From positions 1 through 62,712 of the forward strand of contig NZ_PVWK01000010.1 in assembly GCF_003003795.1 (NCBI RefSeq): a stretch of DNA of 62,712 nt. The letters run 5' to 3'. How positions within the stretch are numbered: the first letter of the stretch is position 1; every line of letters starts with the position of its first letter. The notes below the pieces were generated by a model that searched no databases, was not told the DNA's origin, and saw only the letters and a program-made list of their open reading frames with translations. The position numbers and the translations under genes were made by a program. The stretch is from Stenomitos frigidus ULC18. GTDB taxonomy: Bacteria; Cyanobacteriota; Cyanobacteriia; Leptolyngbyales; Leptolyngbyaceae. Below, in pieces: positions 9,244-17,936 of the stretch.

Positions 9244-9665
9244 TAGGAACGATCGCCAAAAAGGTCGGTCGGTGGCGATCGGTGCCGTCCCTCAACGAGG
9301 AGGGTGACGCCGATGGAGCTTCAAACGTTTCGAGTTGTGAATGGCCTCCCCTCCAATCTGCCTGCGTCCGCCTGGCCAAAAGCTGCTCTTTGAGCGCTCC
9401 AGGGTGTTTGCCAAACCTCAAAACAATCGATCGACATTAACTATTTGCCGTCTTCGTCTGCTACAAATTTGATCAGCCTGTCTAAGAGTAAGCTGTTGAG
9501 AGCAGTTATTGTGTAACTAGAGTTTAGACTGAGGCTTCGAGACTGTAGACTTCGAGCATCCTTTCTTTTGGGTGCCCTGAGTGCTGTTCAGTCTTCGCTT
9601 CCAGTCCTCTGGCTCACGTCTAATCTCTGGGCAGAGGCAATCTATCGCAAGCGTAGGAAGTAAGT
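9244..9665. other. intergenic, no gene seen
   Basis: About 420 bases. Short frames on both strands near 9215-9440 mirror each other and have no start context. It probably holds the lapA leader and promoter. No terminator with a T run is visible after the AI-2E family gene. Confidence 0.4.
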
Positions 9666-10037
9666 ATGCGACAAATTAACTTTGTCATCATCTTTGTCAT
9701 TTGTCTGGCTCTTGTGCTGTTTGGCATCGAAAACACCGATCCAGCCGTGATTCGGATTGCTCAAGGCATTGAACTGCAAGCGCCGCTTGCCGTTGAGCTG
9801 ATCATGGCAATGGGTGTTGGCGCAGTCCTGGCATGGGTTTTTAGCGTCTGGGCTCAGCTCCAACGAGCGATCGACTCTGGCAAAGATCTGCGAGTCAGAG
9901 ATGTCCGGATTCAAGAGCTGGAGGAAAATGTGGAACGCTACAAAGCGGAAATTGAAGAACAGCAACGATTGCTGCCCGCCGCCAAAACGCGGCAAGGTGA
10001 TACCCAAGAGGCTGAGACAGGCGCTTACGCCCAGTAA
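9666..10037 (+). CDS. lapA: LapA-domain (DUF1049) inner-membrane protein
   Basis: A 123-residue protein with two membrane helices (VIIFVICLALVLFGIEN and VELIMAMGVGAVLAWVFSVW), then a charged coiled coil (about residues 70-110) facing the cytoplasm. The NTDPAVIRI segment between the helices is the DUF1049/LapA signature. In proteobacteria LapA works in lipopolysaccharide assembly control; the role in cyanobacteria is not settled. GGAAGTAAGT precedes the ATG. A perfect 28-bp palindrome follows at 10058-10085. Confidence 0.85.
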   Translation: MRQINFVIIFVICLALVLFGIENTDPAVIRIAQGIELQAPLAVELIMAMGVGAVLAWVFSVWAQLQRAIDSGKDLRVRDVRIQELEENVERYKAEIEEQQRLLPAAKTRQGDTQEAETGAYAQ

Positions 10038-10057
10038 AACACCGTGATCAAATTCTG

Positions 10058-10085
10058 GTCGGAGCGCACGATCGTGCGCTCCGAC
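10058..10085 (+). terminator. 28-bp perfect palindrome after lapA
   Basis: Starts GTCGGAGCGCACGA and continues as its exact reverse complement, centred on a CGATCG core. It can form a very stable hairpin 20 bases after the lapA stop. Only TCTCC follows, not a T run, so it may act as a weak terminator or a transcript-stabilising hairpin between lapA and the next small gene. Confidence 0.5.
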
Positions 10086-10114
10086 TCTCCTTACTCTGAG
10101 TTAGCATACAAAAA

Positions 10115-10231
10115 ATGACGGCTGCCGACCTGATTACACCGCTTAACCACTGGAGTCTTTGGGTGCCGTTACTGCTGCTGGTTTTGATTGTGATTGCAGC
10201 TGCCTGGTTTGCCCGAATTTCTCTTCGGTAG
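10115..10231 (+). CDS. 38-residue single-helix membrane peptide
   Basis: Short ORF from ATG 10115 to TAG 10231. It encodes a polar N-terminus (MTAADLITPLNHW), one hydrophobic helix (about residues 14-32, rich in L, V, I and A) and a basic C-terminus (ARISLR), an N-out/C-in layout by the positive-inside rule. Its stop lies 8 bases before the ATG of scpA, suggesting translational coupling. It does not match the small photosystem or cytochrome b6f subunits I can recall. No strong Shine-Dalgarno sequence is seen (AAAAA before the ATG). Coding is inferred from length, composition and placement. Confidence 0.45.
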   Translation: MTAADLITPLNHWSLWVPLLLLVLIVIAAAWFARISLR

Positions 10232-10239
10232 GTTCATTC

Positions 10240-11085
10240 ATGCCCCTTTCCCTTGCACAGGACGCGATCGCCTTTCTTATTGACCTGGCAGAACGGGGAG
10301 AGATTGATCCGTGGGATGTCAAAGTCATTGAAGTCATCGACCGCTTCTTGAGTACGTTGGCACCGTTGAGTAGCGGGCGCGAACCTTACGAAGCCACTCT
10401 ATCCCAATCGGGGCAGGCGTTTTTGTACGCCTCCATGCTGGTGCTGCTGAAAGCCGATAGCCTGTCTCAGCCAGAGCCAGTGGCTGCAACCGATGCCGAT
10501 GAGGAGATGGAGTTTCTCGATCCAGACGGGGTGAATGGCTCGGCGTTACCCGCCAATCTGGAGCGCCAGATTCGTCGTCGTGCCGTAGCGCAACCGCCTC
10601 AGCGACGGCGAGTCACCCTCAAAGAGTTGATTGACCAATTGCGCACGATCGCCACAGCCCTAGATGATCCGACTCCGAGAGCACGTGCGCGTCGTCCCCG
10701 GCAGCAGTCTCGCAGTCAGGCCGTTCGTGCGATCGCGCAACTCGCCCACCAGGAAAACTTGTCAGAAATGGCAATGGCGCTAGAGCAGTTTTTTATTGAC
10801 AATTGGCACACGATTGCGAAGGGAGAAACCTGGCTCGATTTTGACTTGCTGCTAGAGCTATGGTCGCAAGCCAGCAGCTACAAAGCAGCCATCCCTCACG
10901 ACCCTCATGCGGGCAATGTTACCCATGACCGAGTCGGTATTTTTTGGGCGTTGCTGCTCTTGTCGGCACAATCCAAAGTAGAGCTGTCGCAAGAGGAGTT
11001 TTACCAGGATCTCAAGATTCAACTGCTCTCGGAGGAAGCCTTGGCTGACCTAAGCGACTGGGCCGCACGTGCGTCGCCTGATTAA
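10240..11085 (+). CDS. scpA: segregation and condensation protein A
   Basis: About 281 residues of the kleisin ScpA, which bridges SMC heads and works with ScpB in chromosome condensation. The N-terminal signature is clear (DAIAFLIDLAERGEIDPWDVKVIEVIDRFL), followed by the second helical block QAFLYASMLVLLKADSL. The C-terminal winged helix ends with VGIFWALLLLSAQSKVELSQEEFY. The middle carries a basic cyanobacterial linker (ARARRPRQQSRSQ). The ATG at 10240 starts the conserved region; the longer frame from 10159 overlaps the small membrane peptide gene and is rejected. Confidence 0.93.
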   Translation: MPLSLAQDAIAFLIDLAERGEIDPWDVKVIEVIDRFLSTLAPLSSGREPYEATLSQSGQAFLYASMLVLLKADSLSQPEPVAATDADEEMEFLDPDGVNGSALPANLERQIRRRAVAQPPQRRRVTLKELIDQLRTIATALDDPTPRARARRPRQQSRSQAVRAIAQLAHQENLSEMAMALEQFFIDNWHTIAKGETWLDFDLLLELWSQASSYKAAIPHDPHAGNVTHDRVGIFWALLLLSAQSKVELSQEEFYQDLKIQLLSEEALADLSDWAARASPD

Positions 11086-11283
11086 GTTTGTTAACATTGC
11101 GGTTGACATCCGCTGGGCTCATGGAAACGTGCGATCGCCTGTAAGGTCTGACATCCGTCGGTCTGTAACAAAATTTAACTATAGATGCGATGAAGCATTT
11201 ATTTGGTTTCAATAGGGCTTTACGAAGAGTAACTCGTTTTGCTTTGACTCATCCTGGAAATCACCTAGCATCAGCATAGGATT

Positions 11284-11310
11284 GCCTTTGAGAGCCGTGC
11301 GTTCAAAGGC
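11284..11310 (+). other. hairpin in the leader of the NDP-sugar synthase gene
   Basis: GCCTTTGA and TCAAAGGC form an 8-bp stem with an 11-base loop, 57 bases before the ATG at 11367. It may affect mRNA stability or translation. No known riboswitch pattern is recognised. Confidence 0.3.
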
Positions 11311-11366
11311 GTTGAACACAGTTAACTGCTATTTTAGTGGCCAAGGTTTGGGGAGATGAACGATCT

Positions 11367-12545
11367 ATGAAAGCGATGATTCTGGCGGCCGGTAAGGGAA
11401 CGCGTGTCCGTCCGATCACTTACACCATCCCAAAGCCAATGATTCCGATTCTGCAAAAGCCAGTGATGGAGTTTTTGCTTGAGTTGCTGCGGCAGCATGG
11501 GTTTAACGAAATTATGGTCAATGTGAGCCATCTGGCGAGTGAAATTGAAAGCTATTTCCGGGATGGTCAGCACTTTGGCGTGCAAATTGCTTATTCGTTC
11601 GAGGGGCGTATTGTTGAAGGCGAGCTGGTTGGTGAGGCGATCGGTTCTGCTGGTGGTATGCGCCGCATCCAAGACTTCTCTCCCTTCTTTGATGACACGT
11701 TCGTTGTACTGTGCGGTGACGCGCTGATTGACCTGGATTTGACGGCCGCTGTCAAATGGCATCGCGAAAAGGGTTCGATCGCCACCATCGTCATGAAAAC
11801 AGTGCCCAAAGAAGAAGTCCCCAGCTATGGGGTTGTGGTCACGGATGATGAGGGTCGAATCAAAGCCTTTCAGGAAAAGCCCTCAGTCGAAGAGGCACTC
11901 AGCGACTGCATCAACACGGGTATTTATATCTTTGAACCCGAAATTTTTGACTATATTCCTTCTGGTGAAGAATACGACATTGGTAGTCAACTTTTTCCCA
12001 AACTCGTGGAAAAAGGCGCTCCTTTCTATGGTGTGCCGATGGACTTTGAGTGGGTCGATATTGGCAAGACGCCTGATTACTGGCGAGCCATTCGCAGTGT
12101 GTTGAACGGCGAGATCAAGAATGTCGAGATTCCGGGGCATGAGGTGGCACCGGGCATTTATACCGGGCTCAATGTGTCGGTCAATTGGGATAAAGTGAAT
12201 ATTCAGGGGCCTGTGTATATCGGGGGTATGACCCACATCGAAGACGGCGCCACCATTATTGGGCCGACGATGATTGGGCCAAACTGCTGGATTTGCAGTG
12301 GAGCAACCGTAGACAACAGCGTCATCTTTGAATACGCCCGTCTTGGTCCCGGTGTGCGACTGGTGGATAAGCTGGTCTTTGGTCGCTATTGCGTTGATAA
12401 GACGGGAGCCACGATCGATGTACAGGCCGCGTCTCTTGACTGGCTGATAACAGATGCTCGTCAGGCTCTACCGTCGCATCCTCCAGCCGAACGGCAGGCG
12501 ATCGCAGAACTCCTCAACGCTGATATCAGAAGCATCGGCGTCTAG
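11367..12545 (+). CDS. NDP-sugar synthase (sugar-1-phosphate nucleotidylyltransferase)
   Basis: About 392 residues. The N-terminal Rossmann-like nucleotidyltransferase domain starts MKAMILAAGKGTRVRPITYTIPKP, the activation loop of this superfamily, with CGDALIDLDL as the metal-binding aspartate region and GEYDIGSQLFPKL and FEWVDIGKTPDYWRA as sugar-binding landmarks. The C-terminal part from about residue 255 is a left-handed beta-helix of hexapeptide repeats (VYIGGMTHIEDGATIIGP). The best match by eye is mannose-1-phosphate guanylyltransferase or glucose-1-phosphate uridylyl-type enzymes; the exact substrate cannot be read. It likely feeds cell-surface polysaccharide synthesis. The frame can start at 11337, but the ATG at 11367 begins the conserved motif. 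Confidence 0.88.
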   Translation: MKAMILAAGKGTRVRPITYTIPKPMIPILQKPVMEFLLELLRQHGFNEIMVNVSHLASEIESYFRDGQHFGVQIAYSFEGRIVEGELVGEAIGSAGGMRRIQDFSPFFDDTFVVLCGDALIDLDLTAAVKWHREKGSIATIVMKTVPKEEVPSYGVVVTDDEGRIKAFQEKPSVEEALSDCINTGIYIFEPEIFDYIPSGEEYDIGSQLFPKLVEKGAPFYGVPMDFEWVDIGKTPDYWRAIRSVLNGEIKNVEIPGHEVAPGIYTGLNVSVNWDKVNIQGPVYIGGMTHIEDGATIIGPTMIGPNCWICSGATVDNSVIFEYARLGPGVRLVDKLVFGRYCVDKTGATIDVQAASLDWLITDARQALPSHPPAERQAIAELLNADIRSIGV

Positions 12546-12568
12546 TTCATGTCGTTAAGACCTTATGT

Positions 12569-12592
12569 CGGGACGTTACAGGTAACGTCCCG
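12569..12592. terminator. hairpin between convergent genes
   Basis: CGGGACGTTAC and GTAACGTCCCG are perfect inverted repeats separated by two bases, lying between the convergent stops at 12545 and 12622. No T run follows on either strand, but the position supports a bidirectional terminator. Confidence 0.55.
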
Positions 12593-12621
12593 ATAGGCAC
12601 ACCGATTGGGAACGCCTCTTT

Positions 12622-13707
12622 TTACACAACTTGCTTGGAGGCTAGTTGATCTTTTAGAGCGGCCGGTGCGATCGCACCGTACTCCGTAATGATGGCCTTG
12701 ATCAATGCAGCTGGGGTAACATCAAACGCAGGATTGTAAAACTCTGCACCCGTGGGGCACAGAAGGGTTTCACCAACGGTGTGAACCTCACTGGGATTGC
12801 GTTCCTCAATCGGAATTTGAGCACCATCGGCGATCGCAAAGTCGATCGTCGATAACGGAGCTGCGACAAAAAAAGGAATATTGTGCGCTTTGGCGATAAG
12901 CGCCACGCTGTAGGTGCCAATTTTGTTGGCGGCATCACCATTCGCGGCAATGCGATCGGCTCCGACCACCACCGCATCAATCATCCCTCGCTGCATACAG
13001 TGTGCCGCCATGTTGTCGGTAATGACCGTGACAGGAATACCTTCCTGCACGCATTCCCAGGCCGTCAACTTTGCACCTTGCAAGCGTGGACGCGTTTCAT
13101 CAGCGTAGACCCGCTCTAAACGCCCGTCACGCCATGCCGAACGAACCACGCCCAAGGCTGTACCATACCCTGCTGTTGCCAGTGCTCCGGCATTACAGTG
13201 TGTGAGCAGGCGCAATTTATCAGGACTGGCTGGTAAAGCCTCAAGCCCATGATCGCCAATCTGATGGCAGGTTTGCACATCATCGGCGTTAATGGCCTTC
13301 GCCGTGTCCAGTAGGGTTTGCTTTAGGTAAGCAACGGCACCCAGCGTTTGGTGAGCTGTTTTGACCATGCGATCGATTGCCCAAAATAAATTCACTGCCG
13401 TTGGGCGTGTTGCGCGCAACCGTTGGGCGATTGGTTCCAGTTGCGCTAGAAACTCACCACGATCGGTTGTTTGAATATCCCGCGCACCGAGATACACGCC
13501 ATAAGCCGCAGCCACGCCGATCGCTGGCGCACCACGGACAATCATGGTTTCGATGGCCCGTGCCATATCTTCATAGCGGTTAATTTCAACGACTGCATAT
13601 TCGTTTGGCAAGCGGGTTTGGTCAATCAGTAAAACATGCCCACGCAGCGTCTCTGCGGGAGACTGATCGTTCCAGATAACGGGATAAACCTGATTGTTAG
13701 AGGACAT
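12622..13707 (-). CDS. mtnA: S-methyl-5-thioribose-1-phosphate isomerase
   Basis: About 361 residues of the MtnA/eIF2B-like fold, converting 5-methylthioribose-1-phosphate to the ribulose form in methionine salvage. Landmarks are [16 protein letters not shown] near the N-terminus, [20 protein letters not shown] with the catalytic cysteine, [38 protein letters not shown] with the catalytic aspartate, and [12 protein letters not shown]. Length fits the family. The ATG at 13707 is preferred over the longer frame to 13734. No other methionine-salvage gene is beside it. Confidence 0.95.
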   Translation of the reverse strand: MSSNNQVYPVIWNDQSPAETLRGHVLLIDQTRLPNEYAVVEINRYEDMARAIETMIVRGAPAIGVAAAYGVYLGARDIQTTDRGEFLAQLEPIAQRLRATRPTAVNLFWAIDRMVKTAHQTLGAVAYLKQTLLDTAKAINADDVQTCHQIGDHGLEALPASPDKLRLLTHCNAGALATAGYGTALGVVRSAWRDGRLERVYADETRPRLQGAKLTAWECVQEGIPVTVITDNMAAHCMQRGMIDAVVVGADRIAANGDAANKIGTYSVALIAKAHNIPFFVAAPLSTIDFAIADGAQIPIEERNPSEVHTVGETLLCPTGAEFYNPAFDVTPAALIKAIITEYGAIAPAALKDQLASKQVV

Positions 13708-13792
13708 AAGGTACAAAACTAACGCGATGTGCAACTAAAACCACTCTGCCACAAGGTGTTTAACCAGAGACGTAGCGGTTTAAATCATTTGT

Positions 13793-13925
<133 letters not shown>

Positions 13926-14166
13926 TAGTTTTGTCTGCTTACTCTTGCCTTCAGCCTCCTGTCTTCTACCAACTCAACGCTTCCCCCCTTTAAATACGGC
14001 GATTATACGTAAGCAGCAACAAAAATTGACAGTTAGACAAGTGGCACTTGAGAGAGCAGGAAAGATCCCCACAACTTCTAACCTGAGAGTAATGCGTGCT
14101 CTAGAAGACAGATTATTTTCTGATGAAGGGCAACAAAACCACTGAGTCTTTGGGTGAGGTTTGTGA

Positions 14167-14823
14167 ATGGACTCCTATCTGCCTGTATCCTGGTCAACAG
14201 TTACGACAATGCTTACACAGGCGTCGGTGTCAGTAAAAGATCTGCCAAACCACGATCTGGTTCTACGTTGTCAGACTGGTCATCGTCCCGACAAAACAGC
14301 CTTTGCTGAGCTGTTGAGACGCTATCAGTCTCACGTTGAAAAGGTTCTCTATCATCTCGCACCCGATTGGCAAGATCGGGCAGATTTGGTTCAGGAAGTT
14401 TGGATTCGTGTTTATCGCAACATTGGACGACTCAACGAACCAGTCAAATTTCAGGGCTGGTTGAGCCGTATTGCCACCAATCTGTTCTATGACGAACTGC
14501 GGAAGCGGAAACGCAACGCAACGCCTTTATCCCTGGATGCACCGCTTACGTTCAGTGATGGCGAGATGGACTGGGAAATCGCTGCCGATACACCAGCACC
14601 CGATGAAGAGCTGAGTCGGCAAGAATTTTATGATCAACTCAAGGTCGCGATCGCCGATCTGCCCGAAGCCTTCCGCACCACGATCGTCCTCCGCGAAATC
14701 GAGGGCATGAGCTACGAAGAAATCGCCGCACTGACTGGCGCGTCCCTGGGCACGGTGAAGTCTCGTATTGCTCGTGCACGTCAGCGCTTGCAGCTTCAGT
14801 TACAGCCGTATTTGGATGAGTAG
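14167..14823 (+). CDS. sigG: ECF-like RNA polymerase sigma factor, SigG type
   Basis: A 218-residue group 3/4 sigma factor with regions 2 and 4 only. Region 2 holds FAELLRRYQSHVEKVLYHL, then DLVQEVWIRVYRNIGRL and FQGWLSRIATNLFYDELRKRKR, which contact the core enzyme and the -10 element. After an acidic linker (DAPLTFSDGEMDWEI) comes region 4, LPEAFRTTIVLREIEGMSYEEIAALTGASLGTVKSRIARARQ, a helix-turn-helix for the -35 element. The long acidic linker resembles cyanobacterial SigG, linked to envelope or oxidative stress. ECF genes commonly precede their anti-sigma gene; here the next gene is on the opposite strand and no anti-sigma factor is seen. An internal ATG at 14209 is another possible start. 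Confidence 0.87.
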   Translation: MDSYLPVSWSTVTTMLTQASVSVKDLPNHDLVLRCQTGHRPDKTAFAELLRRYQSHVEKVLYHLAPDWQDRADLVQEVWIRVYRNIGRLNEPVKFQGWLSRIATNLFYDELRKRKRNATPLSLDAPLTFSDGEMDWEIAADTPAPDEELSRQEFYDQLKVAIADLPEAFRTTIVLREIEGMSYEEIAALTGASLGTVKSRIARARQRLQLQLQPYLDE

Positions 14824-14952
14824 AGAGTAGGGAGTGGGGAGAAAGTTTTGAGTAGTGCTTCGCGCCACATGCTAGAGAGTTTTGAGTATTTGCTTTCTAC
14901 ATCCTGCCTCCTACGGACATGCCATGCTCATCAATGGCCAGTAGATCCCTGA

Positions 14953-16602
14953 TTACCGTTGAGCAGCTGACGGCTTTTGGGCTTTAGCAGTGCTCAGTTG
15001 CTCATCTGCGATCGCATACCAGACTTGCCCAAACGTACGCGGATTGAGTGTTTTTCCTTTTTGCTCAGGAAAAAGCTCAAAGAACCGACTGTCTGCCAAT
15101 GCATCTAACCGGGGACTACTTTTGGCACCCGCCTCGCCCAAGGCCGCTAGCCATTCGTTGTAGTTGACGCGACGATAGCTCCCCATCTTTTGGCGCGTTT
15201 CAGGCTTTAAGGTTGCCAGTTTGTCCATGATGTTGCTGGCGATCGTGTTCCATTCTGTCCGCAGCTTGGCTTGCTCTGGGTCATCAAGGTTGCGCGATCG
15301 CAGTTGAGGATACTTGGCGTAAAACACCTCATTTACCAGATTCGTGAGGAACTGAAACTCAATGTTGAGCTGACGACGGCGATCGCGCAAGGCGTCTTGT
15401 GAGACCGCTTCAACGCTAGGAGAGGCTTTGGGCGAAGCAGCAGACGGCTTCGGCTGTGCGGTTGGACTAACGGCTACTGGAGACGGTGAAGCAGCAGGTT
15501 TGGCCTCTGGCTGTTTGTGAGGGAAAAACCGCCAGGCAACAGCAGTGATCAACATCACCAGACCCACAACCATTGCTGCCGAAGCGCGCGGGTCGCTATC
15601 GCCTTTGCGTTTAGGACGCACACGTTTTTTGGGTAACCGTGTTGGCAGCGGTTGTAAGCCATCCATTGGCTGGTTGGTCTCTGCTTCAAGCGTGTCTACT
15701 GGTGTGAACTCGACTGGTGTGAACTCGACGGGTGCGGATTCGACGGGTGTGGACCCAACAGCAGCAGTGGATAGCAGTGGCTCCAGGATCTTCGCGACCT
15801 GTGCTGCCGAGGCGAGACGTTTTTTGGGCTGAAGCTGTAGCATCTGACGTAGAAGCCGCGCGAAAGTGGGATGCACTGTCACCAGTGGTTCCCAGTCAAG
15901 CTGCTGTGTCTGGCTGTTGTAGAGTGACTCTGGCCCTTTACCCGTCAGTAGGGCGATCGCAGTGACGGCTAGAGCATAGAGATCGCTGCTGGGTTCGGCT
16001 TTGCCATGAAACTGTTCTGGCGGCGCAAAGCCCCACTGCCCCAACGTCATGCGGGGATCGAGCGGGTGAAGCTGTAGCTGTACAACCAGTTCTTGTACCA
16101 GCCCAAAGTTAATCAAGATCGGCAACTGATCTTGCTGCCTCAAAATCAGCGTATCGAGCGAAAGATTGCGATGGACAGCACCACGATTGTGGAGATAGGT
16201 GAGCACGGGCAACACTTTGAGCAAACACTGAATCACCTCTGCTTCAGAAAACACCTGCCCCTGCGCTTTGCGTTCGTCTAGCAACACACCGTAACTTTTG
16301 CCTTCCACGTAGTCACGCACCCAGTAGAGCCGCTCTTCCTGAGCAAACATCATCCGCAAGCGAGGCAACTGGGGATGCTGCAGTTCGTACAGCCCCGACA
16401 CGTCTTGATGAAAGCGCTGCCGCAACTGCTCCACAGTTGCCACATCTTGCTGCGCGGGAATAAATTCTTTGACGACGCAGAGTTCATTCAGCCGTTTCTG
16501 GTCTCGTGCCAGATAGGTTTGACCAAATTTACTCTGGCCCGCTGCACCAATGAGACAGTAGCGGTTTTCCAGCAGAGTTCCAGGGGCGATCGAAGAGTGC
16601 AT
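14953..16602 (-). CDS. membrane-anchored serine/threonine kinase-like protein, probable pseudokinase
   Basis: About 549 residues: a kinase fold (about 1-280), an acidic/TPVE-rich linker, one membrane helix (AAMVVGLVMLITAVAWRFF), a P/S-rich spacer and a C-terminal helical domain of unknown function outside the membrane. The fold keeps the glycine loop (IGAAGQSKFGQTYLARD), the VVK lysine and the APE-like APPEQF. Two catalytic residues differ: the HRD motif reads HRN (codon at 16165-16167 gives Asn) and the DFG motif reads NFG (codon at 16108-16110). The catalytic-loop asparagine is also replaced (HRNLSLDTLI). It therefore probably binds ligand or scaffolds rather than phosphorylating. The ATG at 16602 is chosen over the longer frame to 16650. 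It converges with the sigma factor gene. Confidence 0.85.
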   Translation of the reverse strand: MHSSIAPGTLLENRYCLIGAAGQSKFGQTYLARDQKRLNELCVVKEFIPAQQDVATVEQLRQRFHQDVSGLYELQHPQLPRLRMMFAQEERLYWVRDYVEGKSYGVLLDERKAQGQVFSEAEVIQCLLKVLPVLTYLHNRGAVHRNLSLDTLILRQQDQLPILINFGLVQELVVQLQLHPLDPRMTLGQWGFAPPEQFHGKAEPSSDLYALAVTAIALLTGKGPESLYNSQTQQLDWEPLVTVHPTFARLLRQMLQLQPKKRLASAAQVAKILEPLLSTAAVGSTPVESAPVEFTPVEFTPVDTLEAETNQPMDGLQPLPTRLPKKRVRPKRKGDSDPRASAAMVVGLVMLITAVAWRFFPHKQPEAKPAASPSPVAVSPTAQPKPSAASPKASPSVEAVSQDALRDRRRQLNIEFQFLTNLVNEVFYAKYPQLRSRNLDDPEQAKLRTEWNTIASNIMDKLATLKPETRQKMGSYRRVNYNEWLAALGEAGAKSSPRLDALADSRFFELFPEQKGKTLNPRTFGQVWYAIADEQLSTAKAQKPSAAQR

Positions 16603-16749
16603 AGCAGTGTTAGCGTAACGTGGGCGATCGAACAAAGAGACCAACAGCAAAACAGAATAGGGGCAAGCGTTTGAGTACCTGAATTCTGGACGGGAATCCG
16701 TCTGCTGTCATCACCTGCAGCGCAACCGCCAAACTCAGTTGTTTGAAGG

Positions 16750-16778
16750 TTGACAAAATTATAGAACGCTTGTACTAA
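16750..16778 (+). promoter_or_regulatory. possible promoter toward the CADD gene
   Basis: TTGACA at 16750-16755 matches the -35 consensus exactly. After 17 bases, TACTAA at 16773-16778 is a weak -10. It lies about 200 bases before the CADD start codon at 16980. Confidence 0.3.
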
Positions 16779-16873
16779 AAGCGTACCGTTTTTATGAGTT
16801 ATTATCGTCTCAAACTTAAGGTTGAGAACACTGTTTTTTCCAAGTCATACACTGACGTGTCGATCACTCCATT

Positions 16874-16912
16874 CGATCAAAGAGAAACACGGCCGATCGA
16901 AGAGAAACACGG
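16874..16912 (+). repeat. two direct 19-bp repeats in the CADD leader
   Basis: CGATCAAAGAGAAACACGG (16874-16892) and CGATCGAAGAGAAACACGG (16894-16912) differ at one base and repeat with a 20-bp period. They lie 68-106 bases upstream of the ATG at 16980, between a candidate promoter and the gene. The period of nearly two helical turns would suit a dimeric regulator; they could equally be a recent duplication. Confidence 0.55.
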
Positions 16913-16979
16913 TACACTGACATCTGAGAATCAGCGACAGCACTACATTGATAGCTCTCGTCGTTTACCTGGTGGAACT

Positions 16980-17684
16980 ATGGCACTACACGAAGAACTG
17001 AAAGCAATTGTCGATCGCAAACATCTGCTCACCCATCCCTTTTACATTGCCTGGACAGAAGGAAAGCTGACTCGCACGCACCTGAAACACTATGCCATTC
17101 AGTATTTTCAGAATGTGCTGGCGTTTCCGACTTATTTGAGTGCTGTACACTTCAACACGCCCTCGTTTGACAATGCGATCGGAGTGCGTCAGGAAATTCT
17201 TGAGAACCTGATCGAAGAAGAGCGTGGCGAGCATAATCATCCCGCCCTGTGGAAGCGCTTTGCTGAGGCTCTGGGTGCAACGGATGCTGAACTGACAGAA
17301 ACGTCTGCACTGGAAACCACAACCAATCTGGTCGATACGTTCCGTCAACTCTGCCTGACTTCGCCCTTCTACGCTGGGCTGGCGGCGCTGTACGCTTATG
17401 AATCGCAGATTCCCGCTATTGCAGCGGTCAAGGTGGATGGACTGAAGCAGTTCTACGGCATGACCAACCCTGACGACTATCAGTTTTTCACGGTGCATCA
17501 GCAGGCGGATGTGTGGCATACCGCAACGTCACAGAAGCTCATTGAGCAGTACGCTGATACGCCAGAGAAGGAAGCCGAAGTGCTTCAGGTCGCCGAAAAA
17601 GCGGCTGATGCCCTCTGGCAATTCCTGGATGGCGTGTATGAAACATACTGCCAGGACATCGTGGCGGCACCTGTAGCAGCATAA
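16980..17684 (+). CDS. CADD-family folate-related oxidase (TenA/PqqC fold)
   Basis: A 234-residue all-helical protein of the heme-oxygenase-like fold, close to CADD proteins that make p-aminobenzoate by self-sacrificing oxygen chemistry with a di-metal centre. Metal-ligand candidates are visible: the early THPFY histidine, LIEEERGEHNHPALW with Glu and His, YESQIPAI, and VHQQADVWHT. Length is typical. The ATG at 16980 after GGTGGAAC is preferred; the longer frame from 16794 adds 62 residues of unlikely composition that overlap the direct repeats. By family knowledge it would supply p-aminobenzoate for folate as an alternative to PabABC. A strong terminator follows. Confidence 0.87.
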   Translation: MALHEELKAIVDRKHLLTHPFYIAWTEGKLTRTHLKHYAIQYFQNVLAFPTYLSAVHFNTPSFDNAIGVRQEILENLIEEERGEHNHPALWKRFAEALGATDAELTETSALETTTNLVDTFRQLCLTSPFYAGLAALYAYESQIPAIAAVKVDGLKQFYGMTNPDDYQFFTVHQQADVWHTATSQKLIEQYADTPEKEAEVLQVAEKAADALWQFLDGVYETYCQDIVAAPVAA

Positions 17685-17691
17685 CGAACTC

Positions 17692-17724
17692 AGAAATCGG
17701 GTTTCTTGGAGAAACCCGATTTCT
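17692..17724 (+). terminator. Rho-independent terminator after the CADD gene
   Basis: Perfect 15-bp inverted repeats (AGAAATCGGGTTTCT and its complement) with a 3-base TGG loop, followed by CTCTTTTA. The hairpin begins 7 bases after the gene's stop. Confidence 0.85.
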
Positions 17725-17754
17725 CTTTTAAAGGTCTGATCTTGAAGTTCCGTA

Positions 17755-17935
17755 TTCTGTGGTTGGAGTGTCAAGCGTTGAGGTCAATATTTTGAGCTTT
17801 GGACTCGAAGTTCCGTGTTCGTAGCTCGGAGTTTCAGGTTCGGAGGTCAAAGCTCCAAGTTCGGAGGTCGGAGGTTCGGGGTTAGCAGTCAGGCTTTCGA
17901 GATCAAAGGGTGACAGATGAGGGATGGAGGTCGAT
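17755..17935. repeat. degenerate GTTCGGAG-type repeats, left edge of island
   Basis: Short imperfect units such as GAAGTTCCG, GCTCGGAGTTTC, GGTTCGGAGGTC and AAAGCTCC repeat through this stretch. Read in reverse complement they resemble the CCGAGCTTTTAACTC/GAACTCC units at 22885-23180 and the remnant at 22005-22070, so the same family brackets the defence-like genes. Confidence 0.5.
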
Positions 17936-17936
17936 G

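Noticed and set aside
13945-14145. 66-codon plus frame after the heptamer array
   Set aside because: The N-terminus translates low-complexity sequence and no ribosome site precedes it.
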